Notes under the pieces: generated by a model
The model's input: only the letters and a program-made list of their open reading frames with translations
Told to the model about the DNA's origin: nothing
Databases searched by the model: none
Source of the DNA: Thiohalocapsa sp.
GTDB lineage: Bacteria; Pseudomonadota; Gammaproteobacteria; Chromatiales; Chromatiaceae
DNA length: 64,000 nt
NCBI GenBank assembly: GCA_021736785.1
Contig: JAIPFF010000026.1
Coordinates: forward strand, 1 to 64,000
Reading direction: 5' to 3'
Program-made: the position numbers and the translations under genes
Shown: piece after piece, positions 17,483 through 26,388 of the stretch
Numbering within the stretch: the first letter of the stretch is position 1
Layout: each line of letters starts with the position of its first letter

Positions 17483-18688
17483 CTACAGGCTCCTGGAATC
17501 CGCGGTCTCGGCCTGCTCGCCGAGGAAGCGGCGGACCAGTTGTGCGACGGAATCGACGATCTGCTGCGCCTGCGCATCGTCGATGATCAGCGGCGGCAAC
17601 AGCCGAACGACCCGTTCGGCGGTGACATTGATCAAGATGCCCGCGTCCAATGCCTGCCCGACCAGGGGCGCGCACGGTCGGTCGAGCTGGATGCCGATCA
17701 TCAGTCCGCGGCCGCGCACTTCGACCACGCCGGGCAGGTCTGCCAGCGCGGCGCGCAACCCGTCGGCGATGCGGGCGCCGACGGCGCCGGCGCGCTCGTG
17801 GAGACGCTCGGAGGTCAGTACATCCAGCACCGTCTCGGCCGCTACACAGGCCAACGGATTGCCGCCGAATGTGGAGCCATGGCTGCCGGGACCGAGCACC
17901 TCGGCGGCCTCGCCGCGCGCCAGGCAGGCGCCGATCGGCACGCCGTTACCGAGGCCTTTCGCCAGTGTCATCACGTCGGGAAGGATTCCCGCGTGGCTGT
18001 GCGCGAACAAGGTGCCGGTGCGGCCCATGCCGGTTTGGATCTCGTCGAGCATCAGCAGCCATTGGTAGCGGTCGCAGAGCGCGCGCAGGCCGGGCAGATA
18101 GTCGTCCGAGGGCACCACGATACCGCCCTCGCCCTGGATCGGCTCCACCAGCACCGCGACGATATTGGGCCTGTTCGAGGCCGCTGTCTCGACTGCCTGC
18201 AGATCGTCGTAAGGAACCCGCACGAAGCCCTGAACCAAAGGCTCGAAGCCGGCTTGGGCTTTGCGGTTGCCGGTGGCGGTGAGCGTTGCCAGCGTGCGGC
18301 CGTGGAAGCTCTTCTCCATCACCAGGACTTCGGGCTTCTCGATGCCGCGCCGGTGCGCCCGCAGCCGGGCCAGTTTGATGGCGGCCTCGTTGGCCTCGGC
18401 GCCGGAGTTGCCGAAGAACACGCGCTCCATCCGAGCGGCCGCGCACAGCCGCTCGCCCAGCGATTCCTGCGCGGGGATGCGATAGATATTGGAGGTATGG
18501 AGCAGCATGCCGGCCTGCGCGCAGACGGCTTCGGCCACGCGCGGATGCGCATGGCCGAGACCGCACACGGCGATGCCCGAGAGGGCATCCAGGTAGCGTT
18601 TGTGGTCGCTATCCCACAGCCAAGCGCCTTCGCCGCGAACGAAGGCGACCGGCAGTCGACTGTAGGTAGCCATCAAGTGATTAGCCAT
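17483..18688 (-). CDS. argD: Acetylornithine/succinyldiaminopimelate aminotransferase
   Basis: This 401-residue class III PLP aminotransferase converts N-acetylglutamate semialdehyde to N-acetylornithine and may also serve lysine synthesis. Family landmarks are [28 protein letters not shown], the PLP-binding Asp in [15 protein letters not shown] and the PLP Lys in [14 protein letters not shown], followed by [13 protein letters not shown]. Two start codons are possible (18688 or ATG 18673); neither has a strong ribosome-binding site and the first is used here. It is the first gene of the argD-argF operon. A sigma-70-like promoter and a terminator-like hairpin lie upstream. Confidence 0.95.
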   Translation of the reverse strand: MANHLMATYSRLPVAFVRGEGAWLWDSDHKRYLDALSGIAVCGLGHAHPRVAEAVCAQAGMLLHTSNIYRIPAQESLGERLCAAARMERVFFGNSGAEANEAAIKLARLRAHRRGIEKPEVLVMEKSFHGRTLATLTATGNRKAQAGFEPLVQGFVRVPYDDLQAVETAASNRPNIVAVLVEPIQGEGGIVVPSDDYLPGLRALCDRYQWLLMLDEIQTGMGRTGTLFAHSHAGILPDVMTLAKGLGNGVPIGACLARGEAAEVLGPGSHGSTFGGNPLACVAAETVLDVLTSERLHERAGAVGARIADGLRAALADLPGVVEVRGRGLMIGIQLDRPCAPLVGQALDAGILINVTAERVVRLLPPLIIDDAQAQQIVDSVAQLVRRFLGEQAETADSRSL

Positions 18689-18740
18689 TGGAGCCTGCAG
18701 AGCGGGGCCCGGTGCCGAAACCGCAATAGGGAGCCAAAAA

Positions 18741-18777
18741 CACAAAAGGCGGTACCGGAAAATCCGGATCGCCGCCT
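18741..18777 (-). terminator. Terminator-like hairpin in the argD leader (candidate attenuator)
   Basis: Read on the minus strand, a stem of six pairs (AGGCGG with CCGCCT, 18772-18777 with 18747-18752), one G-U pair, an internal loop and five more pairs closes on a three-base loop. It is followed at once by TTTTGTGTTTTT. This has the form of an intrinsic terminator, but it lies between a candidate promoter and argD, not after a gene. Conditional termination is the simplest reading; a constitutive short RNA is the alternative. Confidence 0.6.
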
Positions 18778-18799
18778 CGAAATCAGTCGAAAGTCGATC

Positions 18800-18829
18800 A
18801 GTATATCAGTCTGTGGTTGGCTTGGCCAA
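18800..18829 (-). promoter_or_regulatory. Candidate sigma-70 promoter for argD-argF
   Basis: On the minus strand TTGGCC (18824-18829) and TATACT (18800-18805) are separated by 18 bp, close to the sigma-70 consensus. Transcription would start near 18793, about 105 bp upstream of argD and just before the terminator-like hairpin. Confidence 0.5.
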
Positions 18830-18962
18830 GCGATGCCGTGGCCGTCGTGTTCGGCGACGGTGCGCATGCATCCGCGCCGGGTGCCCGTTGCAACGGTTTT
18901 TTGCACGTATCCGGACCGATTCGGGGTTGACGATTCAGCGGCTTGGGGGCCGAATAGGCGGG

Positions 18963-21449
18963 ATGAAGCAAGGAGACCCAAAAGCTGTCGAAGCATGCTT
19001 GCTGCAGTTGCCTTTTTGGTCTGCAGACTGCGAGCGTAGCGCTTTCGTGGCGGATTTTGCCGCACAAGCGCTCGCTGCTCCATCTCTGAGCAGCGACGGC
19101 TCGCCGGCGAGCGATGCTGCAGCGATCGCCGCGCTGTGCATGGATGGGGCAGCCGTCAACGCCGGCACGCCTCCTTTGGCTCTCCTTTTCGCCGCGCTGC
19201 GGGATCGCGGCATCGATTTATCCGGTACATACGATTTCGATTGCGATGCCCTGTCGACGTCCCCGGTGCCAAAGCGCCCGCGCTGGAGAGGCTCGCCCTA
19301 CCCGGGGCTGCGCCCGTACGCCGTGTCGGAGGCCCCCATCTTCTTCGGGCGCGATTTCGAGGCACGACGACTGTTGAGACTGTTGGCCGAGCCGGCGGCG
19401 CCGGGACTGTGCATCGTCATCGGCCGCAGCGGCAGCGGCAAGACATCCTTGATTCAGGCAGGCCTGATGGCGCGCTTGGCCGCGAGCGACCCTGCCGGAC
19501 CGGCGGCGGGCGCTCAGTGGCCTACGGCGATCATGGAGCCCGCCCATCGCAACGCGGATCCGTTCGTTTCCCTGAGCCATGCGCTGGCGCAGAGCGGTGC
19601 GGTGCCGGAGATCGATGCGCAAACGTTAGCGCACGACATGCGTCGTGATCCGCGAGCGCTCGCCCAATGCCTGCGCGCGGGGCTGGACGGGCGCCCGCCG
19701 GGGGCACGCTGGCTGCTTGCGATCGACCGGCTCGAGCAACTTTTCTCCGCCGGCTGCGCATCGCACCGGAGGGCCTTTTTGGACTTGTTGCACTATGCCG
19801 CCGCCCTGCCCGAGCTGCGGCTCGTGGCCGCGCTGCGGTCGGCCTATTTCCGCGACTGCATGGAGCAGCCGGTGTTACGTGCCGCCATCGACGGCGGCGG
19901 TTTGCTGACACTGCCGATCGCCTCGCGCGCGCGGCTTGCTTGGATGGCGAGGGCGCCGCTGTCGCAGCTCGATCTGGATCATCCGCTGACCCTCGATGCC
20001 GCGGCCGCGGAAGCCTTGGCCGACGATGCGCTGGCGCGTCCCGTGCCGCTGGCGCAACTGGCGATGAGTCTCTCCGACAGTTACCGTAATGCCGCCGCCG
20101 GGTCAGGCCGGCGCGTACTGCAGGTCGTTTCTCCGGACGACGGTCGTTTCGACGACGCTTGCGATACGTTGCTGGTGGACCTCGGCGACGAAGCGCCCGC
20201 AGCGCTGACACGCGTCTTCTCGCGGCTGGTCTGCGTGGACGGGGACGCGCCGCCGATTGCCCGCGACGAGCTGCTCGAGCACTGGTCCGGCGATGCGCCG
20301 GCGCTGGCGCTGATCAACACGCTGGCCGGCGCGCAACCGCCGTTGCTTCGCATAGAGCGGGAGGCGCCCGAACGGGTCTGCCTGGCACATGAAACGTTGT
20401 TGCGCCTGTGGCGCAGACTGACATTGTGGATCGATCGGCGGCGCGAGGCGGCGCGCACCGAGCACCGCTTGCGGGGCGACGCCGCCGCATGGCAGCGCGT
20501 GGGCTGCAGCGACGAATTGCGCTGGCCCCACGAGCTGCTGCGTCCCGCGCGCCGGCTGCTGGAGGATGCGGACCTGCTGCGGGAGATGGAGCGTGATCCG
20601 CTGTTGGACGACTTCCTCACGCCCGAGGCGGATCGCCTGCTTGCCGAGATCAGTTGTAGCCGGACCCATGATGCGCGTCGCGAGGACATCGGTCTGCGCC
20701 TGGCGCGAATCGGTGATCCGCGGCCGGGCGTTCGCAACGTCGACGACTGCCCGCAGCCGTTCTGGCGGGACATTCCGTCCGGCTCGGTGCTGGTGGACGG
20801 CCGGCGGGAAGTCCGCGTCGCGCCCTTTCGCCTGGCGGCTTATCCCGTCACGCAAGCCCAATTCGACTGCTTCCTGCGCGCCGCCGACGGCTTCGACAAC
20901 GAAGAGTGGTGGCGCGGCCTGCAGCAGCGCCCATTCGGTGGCGGAGGCGCCTCTCACCGCGGCAATTATCCCGCCACTCATGTTTCCTGGTACGACGCGG
21001 TGGCCTTCTGCCGCTGGCTCGGTGCCCGGCTCGGCCTCCCGCTGCGGTTGCCGGAAGAATGGGAATGGCAGTGGGCTGCGCAGAGCGCGCGCGCGGATTT
21101 CGTCTACCCCTGGGGCACGGCGTGGCTGCCCGGGCGGGCCAACACCGACGAAGCCGCCATCGGCCGCACCTCGGCGGTGGGTATGTACCCCGCCGGCAAC
21201 AGTCTGCAGGGCGTCAGCGACTTGGCCGGCAACACCTGGGAATGGTGCGCCGGCAGCTTCGAGATGGCCGACGGGCGCGGCGTTTACTCCGCGCGCGTCG
21301 GCGCCGGGCGCGACGGCGGCGCGCGGGTCATTCGGGGCGGCTCCTGGCGTGTGAACCGGGGATTCGCGCGCTCCGATTTTCGCCTCGATGCCATGCCGGA
21401 AGACCGCGTCGGCAGCACCGGCTTTCGTCTCGCTTACACCCCGGAGTAG
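18963..21449 (+). CDS. STAND NTPase with N-terminal effector-associated-like domain and C-terminal SUMF1-like domain
   Basis: ATG 18963 starts an 828-residue cytosolic protein. Residues about 5-85 form a small helical domain (LLQLPFWSADCERSAFVADF ... LCMDGAAVNAG ... LLFAALRDRGI) that resembles effector-associated domains. Then comes the nSTAND1 signature PYPGLRPYAVSEAPIFFGRD (112-131), Walker A GRSGSGKT (154-161), a Walker-B-like WLLAIDRLEQLF and a winged-helix-like region to about 600. Residues about 605-828 are a SUMF1/FGE-like domain (AYPVTQAQFDCFLRA, THVSWYDAVAFCRWL, LRLPEEWEWQWAAQ, GVSDLAGNTWEWCAG, VIRGGSWRVNRG) without the catalytic cysteines. Such combinations are typical of predicted NTP-dependent conflict or signalling systems in multicellular and filamentous bacteria. 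No effector gene is adjacent, so a partner would have to be encoded elsewhere. Confidence 0.85.
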   Translation: MKQGDPKAVEACLLQLPFWSADCERSAFVADFAAQALAAPSLSSDGSPASDAAAIAALCMDGAAVNAGTPPLALLFAALRDRGIDLSGTYDFDCDALSTSPVPKRPRWRGSPYPGLRPYAVSEAPIFFGRDFEARRLLRLLAEPAAPGLCIVIGRSGSGKTSLIQAGLMARLAASDPAGPAAGAQWPTAIMEPAHRNADPFVSLSHALAQSGAVPEIDAQTLAHDMRRDPRALAQCLRAGLDGRPPGARWLLAIDRLEQLFSAGCASHRRAFLDLLHYAAALPELRLVAALRSAYFRDCMEQPVLRAAIDGGGLLTLPIASRARLAWMARAPLSQLDLDHPLTLDAAAAEALADDALARPVPLAQLAMSLSDSYRNAAAGSGRRVLQVVSPDDGRFDDACDTLLVDLGDEAPAALTRVFSRLVCVDGDAPPIARDELLEHWSGDAPALALINTLAGAQPPLLRIEREAPERVCLAHETLLRLWRRLTLWIDRRREAARTEHRLRGDAAAWQRVGCSDELRWPHELLRPARRLLEDADLLREMERDPLLDDFLTPEADRLLAEISCSRTHDARREDIGLRLARIGDPRPGVRNVDDCPQPFWRDIPSGSVLVDGRREVRVAPFRLAAYPVTQAQFDCFLRAADGFDNEEWWRGLQQRPFGGGGASHRGNYPATHVSWYDAVAFCRWLGARLGLPLRLPEEWEWQWAAQSARADFVYPWGTAWLPGRANTDEAAIGRTSAVGMYPAGNSLQGVSDLAGNTWEWCAGSFEMADGRGVYSARVGAGRDGGARVIRGGSWRVNRGFARSDFRLDAMPEDRVGSTGFRLAYTPE

Positions 21450-21681
21450 GCCACGGCAGCGACACGTGCTTGCGTACCGGGGGGCTTTCGCCGGCGCGCG
21501 GAAAACGCTTGCCGTGGGATCCGGCCGATTGCCGGCAAATCCTCTTGTCACGGGGCTGGTTGCAGGAGGGCGCCGCTGCTACGCTTGCACCGTGTGCGCT
21601 CTGATTCAGCATGCGGTCGCGCCGACCGTGCGCCGGCGAATGCCGGCCCCGGGCCCGGCGCCGTACCGCGGAGATCTTTCG

Positions 21682-22446
21682 ATGACTATCCGCCGAGACA
21701 TCCGCCGCTTCGGTCTGGCCATGTTGCCGCTGTTGCTGCCCTGGGGCGCCGCTGTGCAGGGCGCGCAGGTGGATATCGGGCCGGAGCTCTCCCGCCTCGC
21801 CGAGCAGCAGGGCTTCACCGTCACCGGCGCCGAGCACGTGGCCGAGGCCGTGGGCCGCGCCGAGGGCGATGAGCCGGTGAGGCGCCTGCGGCTGTTGCTC
21901 GAGCGCTTCGATCACATCATCGTGCAGGCCGACGGCGGCGGCATCGAGCGGGTGATTATTCTCGGTCGCGCGACGCCCGGCGCAGTCATTCCCAAAACCG
22001 CCGTCGGCAGCGACTCGGGCGCCGGCGACAATGCGGAGGGCGGCGAGTCCGGCGCGGTCATCGAGCTCGGCACGATTCGCAACGGCGGCCAGCATTCGGT
22101 GCGGGTAACGCTCGAAGGGGCAGAAGGCAGCCGTATCGAGCGGGTTCTGCTCATCGATACCGGCGCCGATACCCTGGTGCTGCCCGAATCGTTGATCTCG
22201 GCCCTCGGCATCGACGAGGAGTCGCTGGGCTCGCGCGAGGTGCAGACCGCCAACGGCCGGGCGCAGGCGCGCGTGGGCAGCCTCTCGGGGCTATGGCTCG
22301 GCGAACAGCGCATCCCCGACGTGGACGTCGCCTTTCTCGGCGACGACGGTCTGGGCAGTACCGGGCTGCTCGGCATGAACGTGCTCGGACGCTACCAAAT
22401 GACCATCGACGACGAGACCAACAAACTGACGCTGACCAAGCGCTGA
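21682..22446 (+). CDS. Secreted retropepsin-like aspartic protease
   Basis: ATG 21682 has GGAG upstream. A signal peptide covers the first 31 residues (RRFGLAMLPLLLPWGAAVQG). The N-terminal third of the mature part is a small helical domain, and residues about 130-254 form a retroviral-type aspartic protease domain: the active-site loop VLLIDTGADTLVLPESLISA and the C-terminal GLLGMNVLGRYQMTIDDETN. One domain gives one catalytic Asp, so the enzyme should act as a dimer, as known for clan AA bacterial relatives (TIGR02281 type). Location is periplasmic. No partner gene is evident. It stands between the STAND gene and the convergent MtfA-like gene. Confidence 0.82.
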   Translation: MTIRRDIRRFGLAMLPLLLPWGAAVQGAQVDIGPELSRLAEQQGFTVTGAEHVAEAVGRAEGDEPVRRLRLLLERFDHIIVQADGGGIERVIILGRATPGAVIPKTAVGSDSGAGDNAEGGESGAVIELGTIRNGGQHSVRVTLEGAEGSRIERVLLIDTGADTLVLPESLISALGIDEESLGSREVQTANGRAQARVGSLSGLWLGEQRIPDVDVAFLGDDGLGSTGLLGMNVLGRYQMTIDDETNKLTLTKR

Positions 22447-22514
22447 CGGATCACCCCGCCGGCGCGAAGCGCCGAGACGCCGACGTCCGGTCGGCTTGGC
22501 TTGCCCGGCCGTCG

Positions 22515-23363
22515 CTATGCAGGCAGATCGGGCTCGACTCGCGCGAGCCGCGTTGCGGGATCCTGCCGATAGAAGGCCGCGAGCTGCCCGTAGACCCCAG
22601 GATACTCGTCGATCAGCATATGCGGCAGCTCGAAGAACGCCTCGGAGCAGACCGCGAAAAACTCGGCCGGCGATTCCGCGGCGTAGGGGTCGAGCAGCGG
22701 CTCGTGCGCGGTGCCGGCAAATCTGTCCGCGCGCCGGCAGAGGTCGTCGTAAGCGTCGCCGAAGGCCTGTGCCCAGCGTTCGTGGCTCATGCCGGCATGC
22801 AGGGGCGGGTGGCCGTTGGCCGCGCCGCTTCGCATATCGAGCTTATGTGCCAGCTCGTGGATAACCACGTTGTATCCGTCGCGCTCGCGTCCGGCCATCG
22901 CATCGGCGAGGGACAAGATGACGGGTCCGTGCTCCCACGCCTCGCCGCTCTTGGGCTCGTCGTCGATCCACACGATGCCGTCCTCGTCGATGACCTCGCG
23001 CGCCGGGACGAACTCGTCGGGATAGAGGATGACGGCGTGCCAGCCGCGATACCAATCGAGCCCGAGCTCCAGAATGGGCAGACTCGCCTGCAGCGCGATT
23101 TCGACGCAGGTCCGTGCATCGGCCCTGGCGCCTCGCGAGAGCTCCAACGCCTTGCGCTGCAGGAACAGCGCGGCCAGGTCGCGCAGGCGTCGGCGCGCGC
23201 CTGGGTCGAGGCCGTCGAGCAGCGGCAGCGCGCCGAACGCCTGCGGCCACAAGGCAGGGTCGATGCCGGCATGGGCGCGGGCCAGGCTACGCGCCCGCCA
23301 CCAGCGGGCGATGGGGTTATTCACGGCGTCGAGCAGGGGCTTGTCCTTGATTCTGTTTAACAT
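22515..23363 (-). CDS. mtfA: MtfA-like zinc metallopeptidase (M90)
   Basis: The 282-residue cytosolic protein contains the zinc site VIHELAHKLDMRSG, with the gluzincin-like HExxH (HELAH) and a downstream Glu in AAESPAEFFAVCSEAFFE. These are the features of MtfA, which in E. coli binds the repressor Mlc and derepresses glucose PTS genes and has aminopeptidase activity. In a lineage without obvious PTS genes here, a different partner is likely. ATG 23363 is chosen over ATG 23381 because MLNRIKDK resembles the family N terminus; neither has a clear ribosome-binding site. The gene is divergent from acetolactate synthase. Confidence 0.88.
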   Translation of the reverse strand: MLNRIKDKPLLDAVNNPIARWWRARSLARAHAGIDPALWPQAFGALPLLDGLDPGARRRLRDLAALFLQRKALELSRGARADARTCVEIALQASLPILELGLDWYRGWHAVILYPDEFVPAREVIDEDGIVWIDDEPKSGEAWEHGPVILSLADAMAGRERDGYNVVIHELAHKLDMRSGAANGHPPLHAGMSHERWAQAFGDAYDDLCRRADRFAGTAHEPLLDPYAAESPAEFFAVCSEAFFELPHMLIDEYPGVYGQLAAFYRQDPATRLARVEPDLPA

Positions 23364-23458
23364 CGGCAACGCGCCCGGCATTGGCGCGGGTCATGTCGGA
23401 TTTGCTGCGTCGCAGTATGATGGGGGCAACGATCGATGAATCCCGAGTGTTCGCACCT

Positions 23459-25339
23459 ATGTCACAACTAACCGATCACGGCGGATCAGATGCCGGTCGG
23501 GCCGCGACCGGGTCCGGCGCCGGCTCGCGCGCTCAAGCCGCGCCTGGCGTCGCTGCGCCGCCGGAGGCGGCGGTTTTGTCCGCGCCCGCTACTGCTCCGT
23601 CGTGCCCGGAGCCGTCTGCCCGCACCGGCGCCGCGGTATTGTTCGACGTCCTGAACGATCTGGGCGTCGAGGTGATATTCGGCCATACCGGCGGTGCGGT
23701 CATCCCTCTGCACGTGGAGCTGAACAAGCGCATGCGCCGCGGCGAGCCGGTCCCGCGTTTCGTGCTCTGCCGCCAGGAAGGCGGCGCCGGGCATGCAGCG
23801 GAAGGCTACGCCCGCGCGAGCGGGCGCATCGGTGTGGCCTTGGCGACATCGGGCCCCGGCGCGACCAACCTCACCACGCCGATTGCCGACGCTTACAAGG
23901 ATTCGGTGCCGACCGTGTTCATCACCGGTCAAGTACCCAGCTTCGCGATCGGCACCGACGCGTTCCAGGAGGTCGACACCGTTGGCCTGACGCGGCCGAT
24001 CTCCAAGCATAACTATCTGATCAAGGACGTCGCCGATCTCGAGTGGTCTTTGCGCGAGGCGTTTCACCTAGCCGGCAGCGGTCGTCCGGGTCCGGTCGTG
24101 GTCGATATCTGCAAGGATGTCCAGTTGGCCGTGGTCGACCAAGGCAATCGCCCGCGTGCCCGGCATCGCCCGGCTATTGCGTTCGATCATCGGCGTGCCG
24201 ACGCGATTCTCGACGCCTTGGCCGCGGCCGAGCGGCCGGTGATCAAGGCCGGCGGCGGCATTATTCACGCCGGTGCCTCGGCGGCGCTGTGTCGGCTCGC
24301 GGAGCGCTTCGACGTGCCGGTGACGACGACGTTCAACGCGCTGGGCGCTGTCCCGGATACGTTTCCGTATAACCTCGGTATGCCCGGGATGCACGGCAGC
24401 ATCCCTGCCAATTACGCGCTGCGCGAGGCGGATCTGATCCTGACGCTGGGCGGGCGCTTCGACGATCGGGTCGCGGTCAAGGATTTCGCCAAAGGAAAGC
24501 GCATCGCGCATGTCGACATCGACCCGAGCGAGATCGACAAGACGGTGAAGACGGATCTCGCCGTGGTCGCCAAGCTCGACGACTTTCTCGCCTATGCGCT
24601 CGGCAGCGGCCGTGAGGCGCGCCATCCGGATTGGATCGCACGGGTAGAGGACTGGCGCACACAGATGCCGTTGCCCTACGAAGACGGCGAGTACATCAAG
24701 CCGCAGGCGGTCATCGAGGCGCTGTCGGAACTGACCGGCGGCGAGGCCACGCTCGTCACCGGGGTCGGACAGCATCAGATGTGGGCGGCGCAATACTATC
24801 GTTTCCGCCGTCCGCGCCAGTGGATCAGCTCCGGTGGACTCGGGACCATGGGGTTCGGTCTGCCGGCGGCGGTCGGTGCCTGGTACGGCAATCCGGATCA
24901 TCCGCTGCTGCTGGTCGATGGCGACGGTAGTTTTCAGATGAATATTCAGGAGCTTGGAACGGTCGTGGCCAACCGGATACCGGTGAAGATGTTCGTGCTC
25001 AACAACAGCTTCCTCGGCATGGTCCGCCAATGGGAAGACATGATGGACGACGGCCATCATTACGAGACCTGTCTGGCGCGCCAGCACGACTGCGATCCGG
25101 GGTGTATCGAGTTGGACCAGTCCTGCCGGCGGCAGCTGCCGAATCTGACCGGACTGCGGCTCGTCTACCCGCGGCTGAAGACGCTGCGCGTGCGCGCGCC
25201 GGCCGAGCTCGGCGCGGCGCTCCGCGAGGCGCTGGCGCACGATGGGCCGGTGTTGGTGGATGTTTGGGTCGACAAGGCCGAGAACGTCTTGCCCATGGTG
25301 CCGCCGGGGCAGCGGCTGGAGGCGATGATTGAATCGTGA
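23459..25339 (+). CDS. ilvB: Acetolactate synthase large subunit-like protein
   Basis: This 626-residue ThDP enzyme makes acetolactate for branched-chain amino acids or fermentation. The catalytic Glu lies in VLCRQEGGAGHAAEGYAR, the FAD-domain strand in DLILTLGGRFDDRVA and the ThDP-Mg site in LLVDGDGSFQMNIQEL with NNSF. The start is unclear: the frame is open from 23381 and the first 60 residues are a Gly/Ala-rich leader without family similarity. No small regulatory subunit (ilvH) follows, unlike most anabolic operons. Compared with IlvB the C-terminal third has an insert with four cysteines (ETCLARQHDCDPGC, LDQSC) before the last beta-alpha unit, described as a finding. Confidence 0.88.
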   Translation: MSQLTDHGGSDAGRAATGSGAGSRAQAAPGVAAPPEAAVLSAPATAPSCPEPSARTGAAVLFDVLNDLGVEVIFGHTGGAVIPLHVELNKRMRRGEPVPRFVLCRQEGGAGHAAEGYARASGRIGVALATSGPGATNLTTPIADAYKDSVPTVFITGQVPSFAIGTDAFQEVDTVGLTRPISKHNYLIKDVADLEWSLREAFHLAGSGRPGPVVVDICKDVQLAVVDQGNRPRARHRPAIAFDHRRADAILDALAAAERPVIKAGGGIIHAGASAALCRLAERFDVPVTTTFNALGAVPDTFPYNLGMPGMHGSIPANYALREADLILTLGGRFDDRVAVKDFAKGKRIAHVDIDPSEIDKTVKTDLAVVAKLDDFLAYALGSGREARHPDWIARVEDWRTQMPLPYEDGEYIKPQAVIEALSELTGGEATLVTGVGQHQMWAAQYYRFRRPRQWISSGGLGTMGFGLPAAVGAWYGNPDHPLLLVDGDGSFQMNIQELGTVVANRIPVKMFVLNNSFLGMVRQWEDMMDDGHHYETCLARQHDCDPGCIELDQSCRRQLPNLTGLRLVYPRLKTLRVRAPAELGAALREALAHDGPVLVDVWVDKAENVLPMVPPGQRLEAMIES

Positions 25340-25373
25340 TAAACCGGTAGACGAATTCCGGCAAGTCGCGATC

Positions 25374-25402
25374 TTGGGGTATAACCCTACATCTGCTAGA
25401 AT
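25374..25402 (+). promoter_or_regulatory. Sigma-70-like promoter for the hemerythrin-like gene
   Basis: TTGGGG (25374-25379) and TAGAAT (25397-25402) are separated by exactly 17 bp. They lie 35 bp after the acetolactate synthase stop and 145 bp before the next start codon, giving a 5' untranslated region of about 138 nt. Confidence 0.55.
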
Positions 25403-25546
25403 TTCAACTCGCCCTATGCGCTTGAGAAATCGGACCGCTCGCCCGAAGCGCGCCCGAGTCTCGGCCCGTAAATGGTCCGCGATGGGTCGGACGGAACCCC
25501 GGCCCTCTTTGCAAGAAGATCGAGTCCCCTGGGAGGACACTGCGCA

Positions 25547-25993
25547 ATGACTGCCTTCTCGAAACTGCACGCCCAGAATCACAAGATTACGGAACTGTCG
25601 AACGTGTTCATTTACCTGGTGCAAAACCGGGAAATGTGCGACACGGAGACGGCCTGTGATGTCTTCTTCGAGTACGCCGCCAAGGTTCGCGAGCACATCG
25701 AGTGGGTCGATCGTGACCTGTGCGGCAAGCTGATCTCCTATCCCGATCAGACCGTCAAGAACACGGCCGACCGCTTCCTGTCCGGCTCCACCGAGATCAA
25801 GCGCATCTTCAACCAGTATCTGAAAGACTGGTGCTCGGAGCCGCATCGCCGGCTGACCATTCGTGATCATGCCGAGTTTCTGAAGGAGACGGAGCAGATG
25901 TTCGCACTGGTGCTCGACCGCATTCAGCGCGAAACCGAGCATTTGTATCCGTTGATTCGCAAGCTCGAAGAGCAGGACGCGGCGGCCGCCTGA
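25547..25993 (+). CDS. Hemerythrin-like (HHE) protein
   Basis: ATG 25547 follows GGGAGGAC. The 148-residue all-helical protein has His and acidic residues in the positions expected of an HHE di-iron bundle: KLHAQNHKITELSNVF, KVREHIEWVDRDL, IRDHAEFLKETEQMF and QRETEHLYPLIRKLEEQ. Such proteins bind oxygen or nitric oxide, or help repair iron-sulfur clusters. The ligand set is not a textbook hemerythrin, so metal content is an inference. It has its own likely promoter and is followed by a strong GC hairpin and a tandem repeat, so it is probably monocistronic. It may serve as an oxygen/NO sensor in a microaerobic lineage. Confidence 0.7.
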   Translation: MTAFSKLHAQNHKITELSNVFIYLVQNREMCDTETACDVFFEYAAKVREHIEWVDRDLCGKLISYPDQTVKNTADRFLSGSTEIKRIFNQYLKDWCSEPHRRLTIRDHAEFLKETEQMFALVLDRIQRETEHLYPLIRKLEEQDAAAA

Positions 25994-26026
25994 CGGCGCT
26001 GCGATCACGCGCCTTTGTTTCGATCC

Positions 26027-26059
26027 CGCGCGGGCGGGCGACTCCGGTCCGCCCGCGCG
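26027..26059. other. Strong 11-bp GC hairpin downstream of the hemerythrin-like gene
   Basis: CGCGCGGGCGG at 26027-26037 pairs perfectly with CCGCCCGCGCG at 26049-26059 across an 11-base loop, 33 bp after the stop codon. There is no T-run, so it is not a standard intrinsic terminator; it could protect the mRNA 3' end or pause polymerase. Confidence 0.55.
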
Positions 26060-26103
26060 AGCAGCGCATCTGCAGGCAGCCAAGGTGCGCTGCCGACGCC
26101 CCT

Positions 26104-26193
26104 CTAGTGCTGCCGTCCCCCCTAATGCTGCCGTCCCCCCTAATGCTGCCGTCCCCCCTAATGCTGCCGTCCCCCCTAATGCTGCCGTCCCCT
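26104..26193. repeat. 18-bp tandem repeat (VNTR), five copies
   Basis: Five adjacent units of CTAATGCTGCCGTCCCCC lie in the intergenic region between the hemerythrin-like gene and phhB. The first has one base changed (CTAG) and the last ends in T. Because 18 is a multiple of three, frames on both strands stay open through it and give artificial repetitive peptides. No flanking spacer structure like a CRISPR array is present. Copy number is probably variable between strains. Confidence 0.9.
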
Positions 26194-26388
26194 CGGTGCC
26201 GCCGCCCCTCTTAGTCCGGCGATACCGGTGCTCCCCGCAGCGGGCCACGCACGGCGCCACCTTCGCGTAAGTCGTCTCCAACTCTCCGTTCGTCGCCCAT
26301 GTCTGCCTGTGCAACCGACTTATCTTGAAGCGGCGCGCAGTCGAGACAAAGTAGCTGATTCGAGTTGCAGCCAACGGGAGACGAATCG

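Noticed and set aside
18813-18962. 50-residue N-terminal extension of the STAND protein
   Set aside because: Very rich in Arg and Cys, overlaps the argD promoter region, and the domain begins after ATG 18963.
26104-26193. Possible CRISPR array
   Set aside because: Units of 18 bp are contiguous without spacers and no cas gene is near.
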